Shown here in pieces: positions 8,844 through 16,929 of a stretch of 64,000 nucleotides of DNA. Position 1 is the stretch's first letter. Each line of letters starts with the position of its first letter. This DNA comes from Mesonia mobilis DSM 19841. Lineage in GTDB: Bacteria; Bacteroidota; Bacteroidia; Flavobacteriales; Flavobacteriaceae. The DNA is taken from assembly GCF_000423405.1 (NCBI RefSeq), contig NZ_KE384013.1, forward strand, positions 183,705 through 247,704. Reading direction: 5' to 3'. The position numbers were made by a program, and so were the translations under genes. The notes under the pieces are model-generated. The model did no database searches. It was given only the letters and a program-made list of their open reading frames with translations, and was not told the DNA's origin.

Positions 8844-9482
8844 CTAACGTCTATTTTTTTCTTTCTCTAATGAAATGAAATTGTATAAAGATGTTTTTAG
8901 GTCATTTAGAAAAAGTGTTTCACTACCAACATTTCTATTTTTAATATCCTGTATTGTTTTGTCAGGGTTTTTAATTTTGATGTTTAAAAATTGAGAAAGT
9001 GAGGCGATAACATCTTTTTGAAGTCCTTTGATACTTCCGTTCTCTATTAGTGCTTTTGTTAGTTCTATGAATTGGGTTTGTGTGCCTTGCCATTTCAATT
9101 TACTTACAGGTATTTGACTGGTATTATTATCACTTGAAATTCTAGATTTCTTAATTTTAAGTTGGTCTAAAATATTTTCAAAAGTTATTTCTAAATTTTT
9201 GCGTTTAAGTTCATTTGTACCATCTTCATTTTTGTACAAATCTTGTATTTCGGGTATTATATAAACCCCGTAATGATTTGCTTCATTGTCAACCTCATAT
9301 AAACCAAGTTCAGGTATATTTATTATTCTGACATTTTTTAAGCAATGTTTGTAATGATTTTCTAATTCATTTATAAATTGCTTTTTACTGCAATCGATAT
9401 ATTTTTTTTTGTAATTGATAAAATCATTTTCAAAATGATTATTAAAATCTTTTAAAGTAGTACGGGTTTTAATTAAACTCAT
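8844..9482 (-). CDS. RteC-like regulator (element)
   Basis: A 212-aa protein whose C-terminal half resembles the RteC domain: KLKWQGTQTQFIELTKALIENGSI, then a helical stretch with FLNIKIKNPDKTIQDIKNR and FLNDLKTSLYNFI. In the Bacteroides conjugative transposon CTnDOT, RteC activates the excision genes. The N-terminal half (about residues 1-115) is basic and Tyr-rich and was not recognised. Its position just upstream of the excisionase-type gene on the same strand matches the RteC-then-xis logic of CTnDOT, although no tetracycline-response genes are present. The assignment rests on remembered domain pattern, not an alignment. Confidence 0.7.
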   Translation of the reverse strand: MSLIKTRTTLKDFNNHFENDFINYKKKYIDCSKKQFINELENHYKHCLKNVRIINIPELGLYEVDNEANHYGVYIIPEIQDLYKNEDGTNELKRKNLEITFENILDQLKIKKSRISSDNNTSQIPVSKLKWQGTQTQFIELTKALIENGSIKGLQKDVIASLSQFLNIKIKNPDKTIQDIKNRNVGSETLFLNDLKTSLYNFISLEKEKNRR

Positions 9483-9522
9483 TTGAACAATTTTTTTTTG
9501 CGTTGCCTTTTTTTAAGTATTA

Positions 9523-9903
9523 TTAGTTTGTATGTGTTAGGTTTTTGAAGTCGAAAATTTTACATTCATATTCCGTTAAAATTTCTTGTGCAATTTCTTT
9601 AGAGGTTTTACGCTGTCTTGCAGGTTTAGAATAATCGGTTTTAAGGTGTTTCTCGTATATGTTGTGTATTTCGTCTTTTAAAAAATCGTTGTCTTCATTT
9701 ATCATTAATTTGCTAAGTATTCCGTAACCATTGTAATTAGTTATCGGTGCGTTTCCTGAATAAGTATTCTGCGGATCTGCTGAACCTTGCATAAATTCAA
9801 ATCCTTTACTCATACGGTCAAATATGATGCTGTCATTTAAAATCATTAATGCAATTGCATGGGTTGTTTTGAAGTGTTCTTTAATTTGTTTTTGATATGT
9901 CAT
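9523..9903 (-). CDS. Hypothetical protein, 126 aa (element)
   Basis: Not recognised. It is a soluble protein with an N-terminal helical part (KQIKEHFKTTHAIALMILNDS), a Gly/Asn-rich middle (SGNAPITNYNGYGIL) and a basic, charged C-terminal half. It lies between the 46-aa Lys-rich gene and the RteC-like gene, all on the minus strand. Function unknown. Confidence 0.65.
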   Translation of the reverse strand: MTYQKQIKEHFKTTHAIALMILNDSIIFDRMSKGFEFMQGSADPQNTYSGNAPITNYNGYGILSKLMINEDNDFLKDEIHNIYEKHLKTDYSKPARQRKTSKEIAQEILTEYECKIFDFKNLTHTN

Positions 9904-9915
9904 AATAATTAAATG

Positions 9916-10056
9916 TTAGGATTGTTTTTTTCTTTTCTCATTTACGTTTTTCATTGCTATTAGTAGTAATCTTTCACTTCTAGTTAATGGTCTTTTTAAT
10001 ATTCTTCTTTTCTTTTTAAAAGGTCTTTTTTTTTCTTCTTCACTAAGTTTTTTCAT
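9916..10056 (-). CDS. Small Lys/Arg-rich protein, 46 aa (element)
   Basis: A short ORF, MKKLSEEEKKRPF onward, in which well over a third of residues are Lys or Arg. The ATG lies 1 bp beyond the integrase stop codon on the same strand, so it would be translationally coupled to the integrase. That position, plus the downstream gene in the same direction, is the support for a real gene. The charge suggests nucleic-acid binding; nothing more can be said. Confidence 0.5.
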   Translation of the reverse strand: MKKLSEEEKKRPFKKKRRILKRPLTRSERLLLIAMKNVNEKRKKQS

Positions 10057-10057
10057 A

Positions 10058-11431
10058 TTAATGGCTTGATACGTTTTTGATAACGTTTAATTGAGGTTCT
10101 TTGTCTTTTTTAATTTTTTGTAATTCGTAGAAATCGGCTATTTGTTGCGCATAGTCTAAAGAGTTTTTACCAATGTATTTTAAAAACATTTTTTCGGTAC
10201 TGTGGGCGGTTATTTGCATAATAAGGGCGGTTGGTAATGTACCGTAAAGATTAGTTGCAAAAGAACGTCTGCAAACGTGTGTACTAATTAATTCGTGTTT
10301 AGGGTAAATTCCTGTGATGGTTCTTTTAACTCCTTTTTCAATATAGTTGCCTTTCTCGTCTTTAGGTATTTCTTTTCCGTTCTTGTCAACCATTAATATT
10401 TTACTTCCTTTGGTGGGGTGGTCTATTCCTGCAACTTTGCAAACTTCTTTAAAATAGTTGTTAAGGTTTTGAATAGATATTTTTCTAGGTAAACCATTAC
10501 TAAGAATTTCTTTTGTTTTATCCAGTATAGGAATAGTTATATTCTTGCCTGTTTTCTTTTGTTTTAGTTCTATGACTTCTAAACCTTGACGTATAACAAA
10601 ATTGCTTTCTGTTATCTTTAATAAGTCGCTGCCCCTTTGCCCTATGTGGCAACCAAATAAAAGCCATTTACGGGCGTTTTGTAATGTGGGGTTTATAATA
10701 TGTGTTTTTTCTATTTTTTCTAATTCCTGCGGACTTAAGTATATGATATGTTCTTTTTGAGGTTTTCCGCCTTTCACTTTATTTAATTGTGTGCTTGTTT
10801 CTATTCCGTCAATTTCAGCATCTCGACAAACTGTTTTTAAGTCATCTACTTTTTTACGTGCGTAACTTTCTGAATAGTATTGTTTATTAATTAGCCAGTT
10901 TAAAAAGTTTTTGCCAAAACGTATATCTACATCTTTAACCTTGAAAGGGTTTTTTCCTTTTTGGTATTTCTCAATAATTTTTAAAAGATTTTTGTAGGAA
11001 TTAATACGGCTTGTAGATAAGCCCAAGCCTTTTTTGTTATTTTCTCTAACATTAGCGGTATCAATAACATAAGTAATGCAGTCGGCTATTAAATCACTTC
11101 TTTTTTCTTCTTTTACAGGATTGAAATAATCGTGAACGGTGTTTTTCAGCCAGTCTTTATTTTCGGGGTTTGGCTTTTCTTTTTTGTAAACTTTCAAAAT
11201 ACTGTCTTCTAATTCTGAAAGTTCATTGTTTACATCTGAAATAGTTTTTTTATCGGATGCGGTTACGTTCCTTTTTTTGTGTCTTGTCTTTTCCTAAAAT
11301 TCCTTAGTTACTTCCAATTCTGTTTTTGCTTGAAATTGGAATTTTTCCCCTGTGGTGTTTTTATCCTGTAAGCGGATAGTTAAGGGTGCTTTTTTTCGTG
11401 TAGATCGGTATAAAAAATATACGGTTGCCAT
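10058..11431 (-). pseudogene. Tyrosine recombinase/integrase interrupted by an in-frame amber codon
   Basis: From the ATG at 11431 the frame reads MATVYFLYRSTRKKAPLTIR, a typical Bacteroidota integrase arm-binding N-terminus, and stays in one frame through 10058, except for a TAG at 11294-11296 (codon 46). The break falls after VTKEF, where relatives carry Trp (KEFW/KDYW), so a single TGG to TAG change explains it. Downstream are the core-binding domain and the catalytic domain with Arg in HIGQRGSDLL, HVCRRSFATNL (H-x-x-R) and a late Tyr in MFLKYIGKN. A truncated 379-aa product could start at TTG 11197. Either the gene is inactivated, the stop is read through, or the shorter protein is used. 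Confidence 0.88.
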
Positions 11432-11451
11432 AAGTTGAACATTTGAACACT

Positions 11452-11459
11452 CAAATATA
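11452..11459 (-). promoter_or_regulatory. Candidate -7 box of the integrase
   Basis: On the minus strand TATATTTG matches TAnnTTTG, 21 bp from the ATG at 11431. No clear -33 TTTG is seen at 19 bp. The GTACGC repeats lie just upstream, so integrase binding could repress its own promoter. Confidence 0.4.
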
Positions 11460-11469
11460 ATTATTTTGG

Positions 11470-11506
11470 CGTACGATTTTTAATTTTTGTACGCAATCTG
11501 TACGCA
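11470..11506. promoter_or_regulatory. Right arm-type GTACGC repeats
   Basis: An inverted GCGTAC (11470-11475) and two direct TGTACGC copies (11489-11495, 11500-11506; 11 bp period) lie upstream of the integrase. They mirror the pair at 5928-5946. An AT-rich block with repeated TTCAATTT (11511-11550) follows and may bend the DNA. Confidence 0.55.
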
Positions 11507-11639
11507 AAAGTTCAATTTAATGCAATTTTATTCAATTTGCTTCAATAAGATTAATTTTTAAAATAGTTTGTAATGTGTTGATTATGTTGATGTTTTAGTT
11601 TGTTTTGTAGGGGTTTTGAAAATTTGATGAATTGTAATA

Positions 11640-11707
11640 TTCAAGTCCCGTCCCGAGTACTTTAACCCTCTTTAATCTTACGATTTTAGAGGGTTTTTTG
11701 TTTTTAG
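11640..11707. repeat. attR: right 68 bp direct repeat
   Basis: Identical to 5850-5917. It holds the last 20 nt of tRNA-Leu and the terminator hairpin but no complete tRNA. It marks the right edge of the integrated element. Confidence 0.92.
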
Positions 11708-11736
11708 GAGGTTTTTAAAATGAATTTCTTTTCTTC

Positions 11737-11766
11737 GTCATGCTGTGCTTGACACAGCATCTCATC
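11737..11766. repeat. GTCAT-hairpin-ATCTC repeat, copy 1
   Basis: A 30 bp element with a 6 bp stem GCTGTG/CACAGC between GTCAT and ATCTCATC. The copy at 60666-60695 has the same frame with CTGAA/TTCAG in the stem, so the pairs co-vary. A related imperfect palindrome (CACTTCGACTCCGCTCAGTG) lies at 11802-11821. Confidence 0.65.
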
Positions 11767-11923
11767 TTGCTTTTTATAATTTAGATGATCCGCTAAATCG
11801 ACACTTCGACTCCGCTCAGTGTGACAACAGGTGACTTTTAAGCGTTTTCTACAATGGCGATTTATCTCGCGTCATTCTATTTTTTTAAGAGCTCGTGAAT
11901 CGCCATAAGTTAATTTGAATTAT

Positions 11924-14900
11924 TTACGAATTTTCTACAATAGCGATTTCTTCCTCGGTTAGGCCGTAAAGCTCGTACACCATTTGGTCGATTTGGTGGT
12001 CCAGCTGGTTGATTTGTGTTTGTAGTTCTACGGCTTTTTTCTTGTTGTCTTCAAAAAGCTCCATCCACTCAAACTCATCTTTTTTGGTGAGTTTTGGGAT
12101 TTCTGGTTGCTCTTTTTTACGACGCTCACGGTTTGCTGCATTAATAGCTTTATTAAGTTCTTTGATAAACTCACCAAAATCTAACTCGTGCCAGTTTTGG
12201 AGTTTTTTAGAGAGTTTTTCTACCGGAAATTGTGATAATAGATAGTTTTGGAATTTTTCTGTTTTTTCTGAAAACTGTTTGTTCAAGTTAATTAACTGAT
12301 CTACTTTGTCTGAAAATTCATACTGTATTCTTGGGTTAACAAACTTAATAGGTATTGTTTTAAGTTGATATGCATAAATATCTTTATTAAGAAAAAACTT
12401 TAAGAAGATATAATTTATAGTTGAAGAGTTCAAAACTGCTAAAATGAATTTCAGATTAAAGTTTTCATTTTTTTGAATCCCAATTCTAAGTGTATTTGTA
12501 CATAACATAGATTTGTCATCATACGCAGCAATAATTCTTCTTCTTAAAGAGAGATTTCTTATTCTCTGTATTAAAATTTTTGGCTGAATATATATTTCTT
12601 TATTCTTGAAGGTAGAGATGTTATTTTCAAATTTGATAAAACGATTGGAAAAAGTGTAGCTATATCTTGATAAATCTCTTCCAACAAGAAGCTTTTCATG
12701 ATCTGTTTTTAAAACTTCTGAAATTTTATCAGAATTCCCACCGATTTCAATACCTCTTGGGAGATCTAGTATGGAATCAAGAATTTCAGCATTTTTAAAT
12801 AGTTTTTCTAATAATAGGAAATCTCTCTCTTTACAATTAATTTTAAACTCATAATTATTCAATTCATTCCAAAAAAACTTTTGACCAATAAAAGTTATAT
12901 TGTTTTCATCGAAATCTTTCCTGTTTTTAATAATTAAGATACTTCCTTTGTTGTCGATGACTTTCCTAAACCCTATTATTGCCACATCTAAATTTGCATC
13001 TTCAAAAACCGTTTCTCCTAGGTTTACTAGTGTATTTATTTTAGTTTTTGATAATAGCATTTTTCTTAATACAATAAAATCTTTGTTACTTAAAAAAGTA
13101 TTCGATGTAATAAAAGAGAATACACCTTTATCTCTCAATATTTTGTATGACTTTTCAATAAAAAGACCATATAAATCAAACTGACCAATTGCTGTTTGGA
13201 ATTCAGCTTTAAAAAAAGTTTTGCTTTTATTATCAATTTCTTTTGTACTCAAATACGGCGGATTCCCAATCACCACATCAAAACCACCTTTATCAAAAAC
13301 TGCCGGGAATTCTTCTTCCCATTTAAAGGCTTTATCGCCGGCAACGCTTTTAGCGTCGATCAAAGAATTACCACATTTAATATTGCTGCTTAGATCGTTT
13401 AATTTTCTACGCGGTTGCGCGGTACGTAACCAAAGCGAAAGTTTGGCAATTTCTACACTTTCTTCGTTAATATCTACACCGTAAATATTGTTTTCTAAAA
13501 TGGTATTTTCGATATCGCTAAACACGATCGCGCCACCCAAAACTTTGGCTTTAAGCTCGTCGATATAGGCGTGTTCTGCAATAAGAAATTCCAACGCCTG
13601 GTTTAAAAATGCACCCGAGCCACAGGCAGGATCGCAAATAGTAAGCTGCAATAACCAATCTCGATAAGTGTCGAGCGTGGCAAGCAACTTCTTTTTGGTT
13701 GCGGTGTGTGTGCCTTTTTTTACTTCAAAATATTCTTCTTCCCGAAACTCGAGTTCGGTTTTCTTTTCTTCACAAAGCTTACCTACGGTATTTTCAACAA
13801 TATATTTGGTAATATATTTAGGGGTGTAGAAAACACCGTCTTTTTTACGTTTACTCTTCTGCTTATCAAAATTATCACCTTCAATTTCAGCATTTACACT
13901 TTCAATTTCATTTAGCGAATTTTCAAAAATATGTCCCAGAATATTTACATCAACCTGACTTTCAAAATCGTAAGCCGAAAGTTTTGCCGTGTGTTTATAA
14001 AGCAATTCATCATTGATCTCTAAAAGATCTAAAATCGCATCGGGTTTAAAAAGTCCGCCATTATAAGCAAAGATCTCTGCTTTTTTATCGGTGCCTTTTC
14101 GGCCGGTGTCCAGATAACTAAAATAAAGTTTAAAGCGCTCGTAAAGCGGTTGGTTTACATCCAGGTCTTTAAGCTTGTTCCAATCTTCGATGATCTGTAA
14201 AATGGCGTTGGGCGGTAACAGTCCGCGATCTTCAGCAAAAAAGATAAACAGAAAACGATCGATTAATTTCTGTGACTTTTTAAATAAAGTGAGCTTTACG
14301 TTTTTTTCGAGGCGCTGTTGTTCCTGTAATTCCTCAGGAGATCTCTCGAATTCGCTCGAGATGACATTCGATGCGCCAGCTTTTAATTTTTTAGCATTAT
14401 TTCTCACTAAATCGCGATACAATTCACGCTTAAAAACCGAGTAATCTTTATAAAAACCTTTGGTAATCTGGCTTTCTTCTACCAACGAAGCTTCTTTAAT
14501 TTCTAAAGGTAAACCGCTTAAAAAATTATCCTGCTGCAAGCATAAATATAAGAGGGCAAAGCGATCTTCGGTTAAACTAAACAGATCGAATTCTAAGAAC
14601 TCGGTCGCATCGTTAATATAAAATCGAAGTTTTTCGAAATTGGAAGTAATTACATATACACAACCTTTTTGGTTGGCTTTATAATCGAACGCCTGCTGGC
14701 GAATCCCTTCTAAATGTTTGGTGTTGGTACCTTTAAGTTCGATAACGCCTAAGGCTATATTTTCTTTTAAAATGGCACCATCGGCTTTGCGCGAGTTGGT
14801 TTGATTTTTATACTCGGCTACCAGATTATAGTTTGCGTTAGGCTTCATTGTGTAGTCTAAAACCTTTACAAACAACTCGGTAAGAAAAATACCCTGATAT

Positions 14901-15043
14901 TCTTCTTCTTTCGAGCTTTTTATATTTTCCTGAATTTTAGGATCTAAAAAGTACTTGCTAAACTTTCTATACGCCTTAGAAATCTGGTTTTGGTCTTGGG
15001 CTTTAAGGTATTTTTTTAAAACCGAAGTTTGAAATAATGCCAT
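11924..15043 (-). CDS. Type IIG restriction enzyme/adenine methyltransferase (Eco57I-like)
   Basis: A 1039-aa single-chain restriction-modification protein. The N-terminal nuclease shows a PD-(D/E)xK core: Asp88 in RKADGAI and Glu102-Leu-Lys104 in VIELKGT. The gamma-class N6-adenine methyltransferase follows, with motif X GVFYTPKYITKYIV, motif I DPACGSGAF (about 468) and motif IV NPPY (about 591). Residues about 640-930 form the target-recognition region; the DNA there (12300-13240) is visibly more AT-rich than the methylase core, as if swapped in. The C-terminus ends in paired helices (LQTQINQLDHQIDQMVYELYGLTEEE). Residues about 227-237 are encoded by a hairpin repeat. It lies next to attR but outside the element. 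Confidence 0.93.
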   Translation of the reverse strand: MALFQTSVLKKYLKAQDQNQISKAYRKFSKYFLDPKIQENIKSSKEEEYQGIFLTELFVKVLDYTMKPNANYNLVAEYKNQTNSRKADGAILKENIALGVIELKGTNTKHLEGIRQQAFDYKANQKGCVYVITSNFEKLRFYINDATEFLEFDLFSLTEDRFALLYLCLQQDNFLSGLPLEIKEASLVEESQITKGFYKDYSVFKRELYRDLVRNNAKKLKAGASNVISSEFERSPEELQEQQRLEKNVKLTLFKKSQKLIDRFLFIFFAEDRGLLPPNAILQIIEDWNKLKDLDVNQPLYERFKLYFSYLDTGRKGTDKKAEIFAYNGGLFKPDAILDLLEINDELLYKHTAKLSAYDFESQVDVNILGHIFENSLNEIESVNAEIEGDNFDKQKSKRKKDGVFYTPKYITKYIVENTVGKLCEEKKTELEFREEEYFEVKKGTHTATKKKLLATLDTYRDWLLQLTICDPACGSGAFLNQALEFLIAEHAYIDELKAKVLGGAIVFSDIENTILENNIYGVDINEESVEIAKLSLWLRTAQPRRKLNDLSSNIKCGNSLIDAKSVAGDKAFKWEEEFPAVFDKGGFDVVIGNPPYLSTKEIDNKSKTFFKAEFQTAIGQFDLYGLFIEKSYKILRDKGVFSFITSNTFLSNKDFIVLRKMLLSKTKINTLVNLGETVFEDANLDVAIIGFRKVIDNKGSILIIKNRKDFDENNITFIGQKFFWNELNNYEFKINCKERDFLLLEKLFKNAEILDSILDLPRGIEIGGNSDKISEVLKTDHEKLLVGRDLSRYSYTFSNRFIKFENNISTFKNKEIYIQPKILIQRIRNLSLRRRIIAAYDDKSMLCTNTLRIGIQKNENFNLKFILAVLNSSTINYIFLKFFLNKDIYAYQLKTIPIKFVNPRIQYEFSDKVDQLINLNKQFSEKTEKFQNYLLSQFPVEKLSKKLQNWHELDFGEFIKELNKAINAANRERRKKEQPEIPKLTKKDEFEWMELFEDNKKKAVELQTQINQLDHQIDQMVYELYGLTEEEIAIVENS
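14338..14365 (-). repeat. GTCAT-hairpin repeat inside the restriction enzyme gene
   Basis: On the coding strand it reads GTCAT, stem CTCGA-loop-TCGAG, then AGATCTC, matching the design of the intergenic copies. It is translated in frame as VISSEFERS. It is a rare example here of the repeat tolerated within a protein. Confidence 0.6.
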
Positions 15044-15290
15044 TGAATCGGGTTGGAAATGTTCTTGGCTATAAATTTAAAAATTTAATGTTAAAACGAT
15101 AATCTTATTAAAAACTTTATCGCGTTATTTTATTTTGAAAAATGTCAACTAAAAAAAGACTTCTCGATACATTTTATTCTTCCGCTGCGCTTCAAAATAA
15201 AACACTCGAAGTGACAAGGTTGGAGTCTGAATTATTAGAAATAAATAATTGTATTGATATTTAGAACCTCTCTTAAAGTTTATGATAACT

Positions 15291-15366
15291 ATTTACTGAA
15301 ACTGTCAACTGAGAACTGTTTACTGACACTGTAAACTGTCAACTGAAAACTGCATACTGTTAACTA
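15291..15366. repeat. Heptanucleotide ACTG tract in a gene-poor spacer
   Basis: About ten units of the form nnnACTG, mostly 7 bp apart, e.g. TCAACTG, AGAACTG, TTTACTG. The spacer 15044-15525 holds this tract and an imperfect palindromic repeat near 15161-15221 (CTTCTCGATAC ... ACTCGAAGTGACAAGG). No gene was found there. Confidence 0.65.
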
Positions 15367-15525
15367 AAAAAACTTCTGGATATGGTCGTTGGATCTATTG
15401 TTGTAGAAGAATAAAGCTTATGAAGTATAAAAATTTGCGCACAAAAATATAAGCCCGATTATTGAGCTTATATTTCTATGAGCAAATTTTCATTAATAAT
15501 TGTAAGAGGTAAGTAAGGAGTTGAT

Positions 15526-15684
15526 TTAAGAATCAACAGTCTTGCATTCTAGTGCTTTCATTAATAAAGTTTCAACCATATTGTTAAACGTTCTATTCTC
15601 TTCGATAGCAAGTTGTTCAATATTTTCACAAATTTCAGTTTTTAGTCTAATTGATCTCTGACGAGATTTCATCTCTTTCTTCAT
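15526..15684 (-). CDS. Small ribbon-helix-helix protein, 52 aa
   Basis: Begins MKKEMKSRQRSIRLKTEICENI. The pattern fits a CopG/Arc ribbon-helix-helix: a beta strand RSIRLKTEI, helix 1 ENIEQLAIEENR, a turn and helix 2 TFNNMVETLLMKAL. Such proteins bind DNA as dimers, often as antitoxins or autoregulators. No toxin gene is adjacent: upstream is a 250 bp AT-rich spacer and downstream the repeat-bearing spacer. It is therefore an orphan regulator or a remnant of a mobile region beside the restriction enzyme. Confidence 0.7.
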   Translation of the reverse strand: MKKEMKSRQRSIRLKTEICENIEQLAIEENRTFNNMVETLLMKALECKTVDS

Positions 15685-15957
15685 TGATTTGTTTTAGTGG
15701 GGTTATTAATAAGGATAATATAGTAGTTAATATTTGTTACTTAAACGATTTTTTAGATAATTATTAACATTAAGTGTTTATATGCTAAGTAGTTGTGATT
15801 TTAATTGAAGTGTAAGTATTTTAGATAAATTGCAATATTAAAGTATAGTTATTCATAAATGTAGTTAATATTGATAAATTTTAGTTATTATTTATTTTAA
15901 ATCATAAAAATAATCGATCGCTGTTGATAACTAATGTTTGTTAATTTCAAAGATAAT

Positions 15958-16485
15958 ATGTTTAAAATCAATTTACAAAGGTCTAAGTATTACCTAAGAT
16001 CGATTAATAGTTCTGATCTATCGATGATATTTAAAGGCTTGTCTCATCCCGATGTTATTAAACATTATGGGGTTAGTTTTGCATCGTTAGAAGAAACCAA
16101 AGCCCAATTGCAATGGTATAAAAATTTAGAACTGTCGGGTAGTGGTAAATGGTTTGCGATCTGCGAACTAAATACAGACCAATTTTTAGGAGCTGTTGGG
16201 TTAAACGATCTGATCGAATTACACCAAAAAGCAGAAATAGGTATTTGGCTTTTACCTGAACATTGGGGTAAAGGTATTTTGCAGGAAGTAATGCCGAAAA
16301 TTGTCGCGTATGGTTTTAACGAACTTCAGCTTCATCGTATCGAAGGTTTTGTAGAAAGCGAAAATACCAAATGCCGGCGAGCGATAGCAAAAACAGGTTT
16401 TACTTACGAAGGAACGATGAAAGATTGTGAACAAAAAGACGGTAAGTGGATCAGCCTTAGTGTTTACGCCATTTTAAACCCGTAA
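15958..16485 (+). CDS. GNAT family N-acetyltransferase (RimJ/RimL-like)
   Basis: A GNAT-fold acetyltransferase of about 175 aa using acetyl-CoA. Visible are the N-terminal YYLRSINSSDLSMIF strand-helix, the central EIGIWLLPEHWGKGILQEV with the acetyl-CoA pyrophosphate loop (W-G-K-G), and HRIEGFVESENTKCRRAIAKTGFTYEGTMKD, typical of RimJ/RimL protein and small-molecule acetyltransferases. An ATG at 15934 would add eight residues; I prefer 15958 because the family usually starts close to the first strand. It ends 1 bp before the convergent NTF2-like gene, with no terminator between. Confidence 0.88.
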   Translation: MFKINLQRSKYYLRSINSSDLSMIFKGLSHPDVIKHYGVSFASLEETKAQLQWYKNLELSGSGKWFAICELNTDQFLGAVGLNDLIELHQKAEIGIWLLPEHWGKGILQEVMPKIVAYGFNELQLHRIEGFVESENTKCRRAIAKTGFTYEGTMKDCEQKDGKWISLSVYAILNP

Positions 16486-16914
16486 CTATTTTAATTTATA
16501 GGCTTGGCGAGCAATTAGCTTCCAGCGATTATTTTGCCATTGCCAAACCAAAAGATTACCAATTTTCACATTGCCGGGCTTACCGGAGTCATTGGTTTTA
16601 GCTTCTAGAATATGATGAACAATGGCTGTTTGATCGTGAAGTTTTATTTTTTGATCGCTAAAACTTAACGTTACAAAATCAGATTTTCCTGAAAGTAAGG
16701 TAGCGATAAACGTTTCTTGATCTTCATAATTGCCAGAAGAATGCCAGTAATCTAAGTCTTTAGCGGTAAGTTCTAGCAATTCCTCTTCAGTAGGTTCAAT
16801 TAACACCTTTCTAAATTCTTCTACGGTCTGTTCTAACTGCTGTTGGGTTTGTGCTTGCGTAAGCGTAAAAGCTGCAATGAAGAAGCATCCTAAAAGTGAA
16901 ATAATCGTTCTCAT
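16486..16914 (-). CDS. Exported NTF2/SnoaL-like (DUF4440-type) protein
   Basis: A 142-aa protein with a Sec signal peptide (MRTIISLLGCFFIAAFTLTQ, cleavage near AQAQ). The mature part resembles the NTF2-like cone fold of DUF4440 proteins: an N-terminal helix, KDLDYWHSSGN, and closing strands LLVWQWQNNRWKLIARQAYKL. The role is unknown; relatives are small ligand-binding or hydrolytic proteins. It is last of three same-strand genes with the phosphodiesterase (15 bp upstream) and an exported protein. Confidence 0.75.
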   Translation of the reverse strand: MRTIISLLGCFFIAAFTLTQAQTQQQLEQTVEEFRKVLIEPTEEELLELTAKDLDYWHSSGNYEDQETFIATLLSGKSDFVTLSFSDQKIKLHDQTAIVHHILEAKTNDSGKPGNVKIGNLLVWQWQNNRWKLIARQAYKLK

Positions 16915-16929
16915 AAGTTAATTGTTTAG

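Larger units (their letters stand above)
5850..11707. mobile_element. tRNA-Leu-integrated genetic element, 5.86 kb
   Basis: A perfect 68 bp direct repeat (5850-5917 and 11640-11707) encloses nine minus-strand genes. The left copy completes tRNA-Leu and its terminator; the right copy carries only the last 20 nt of the tRNA plus the terminator, as expected after integration at a tRNA 3' end. Inside are a tyrosine integrase, an HTH protein of the excisionase type, an RteC-like protein and a possible replication initiator. No conjugation, capsid or terminase large-subunit gene is seen, so it is best called an integrative mobilizable, plasmid-like or satellite element. The interior is more AT-rich by eye than the flanks. 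The integrase frame has an amber codon, so mobility may be impaired. Confidence 0.9.

Noticed and set aside
11294-11296. Evidence for a changed genetic code (TAG sense)
   Set aside because: No other gene in the window has in-frame TAG; a point mutation in one integrase explains it better.
11640-11659. A second tRNA-Leu at the right end of the element
   Set aside because: Only the last 20 nt of the tRNA are present; it is part of the att repeat.
15526-15684. Antitoxin of a toxin-antitoxin pair
   Set aside because: The ribbon-helix-helix protein is real, but no toxin-like ORF adjoins it.
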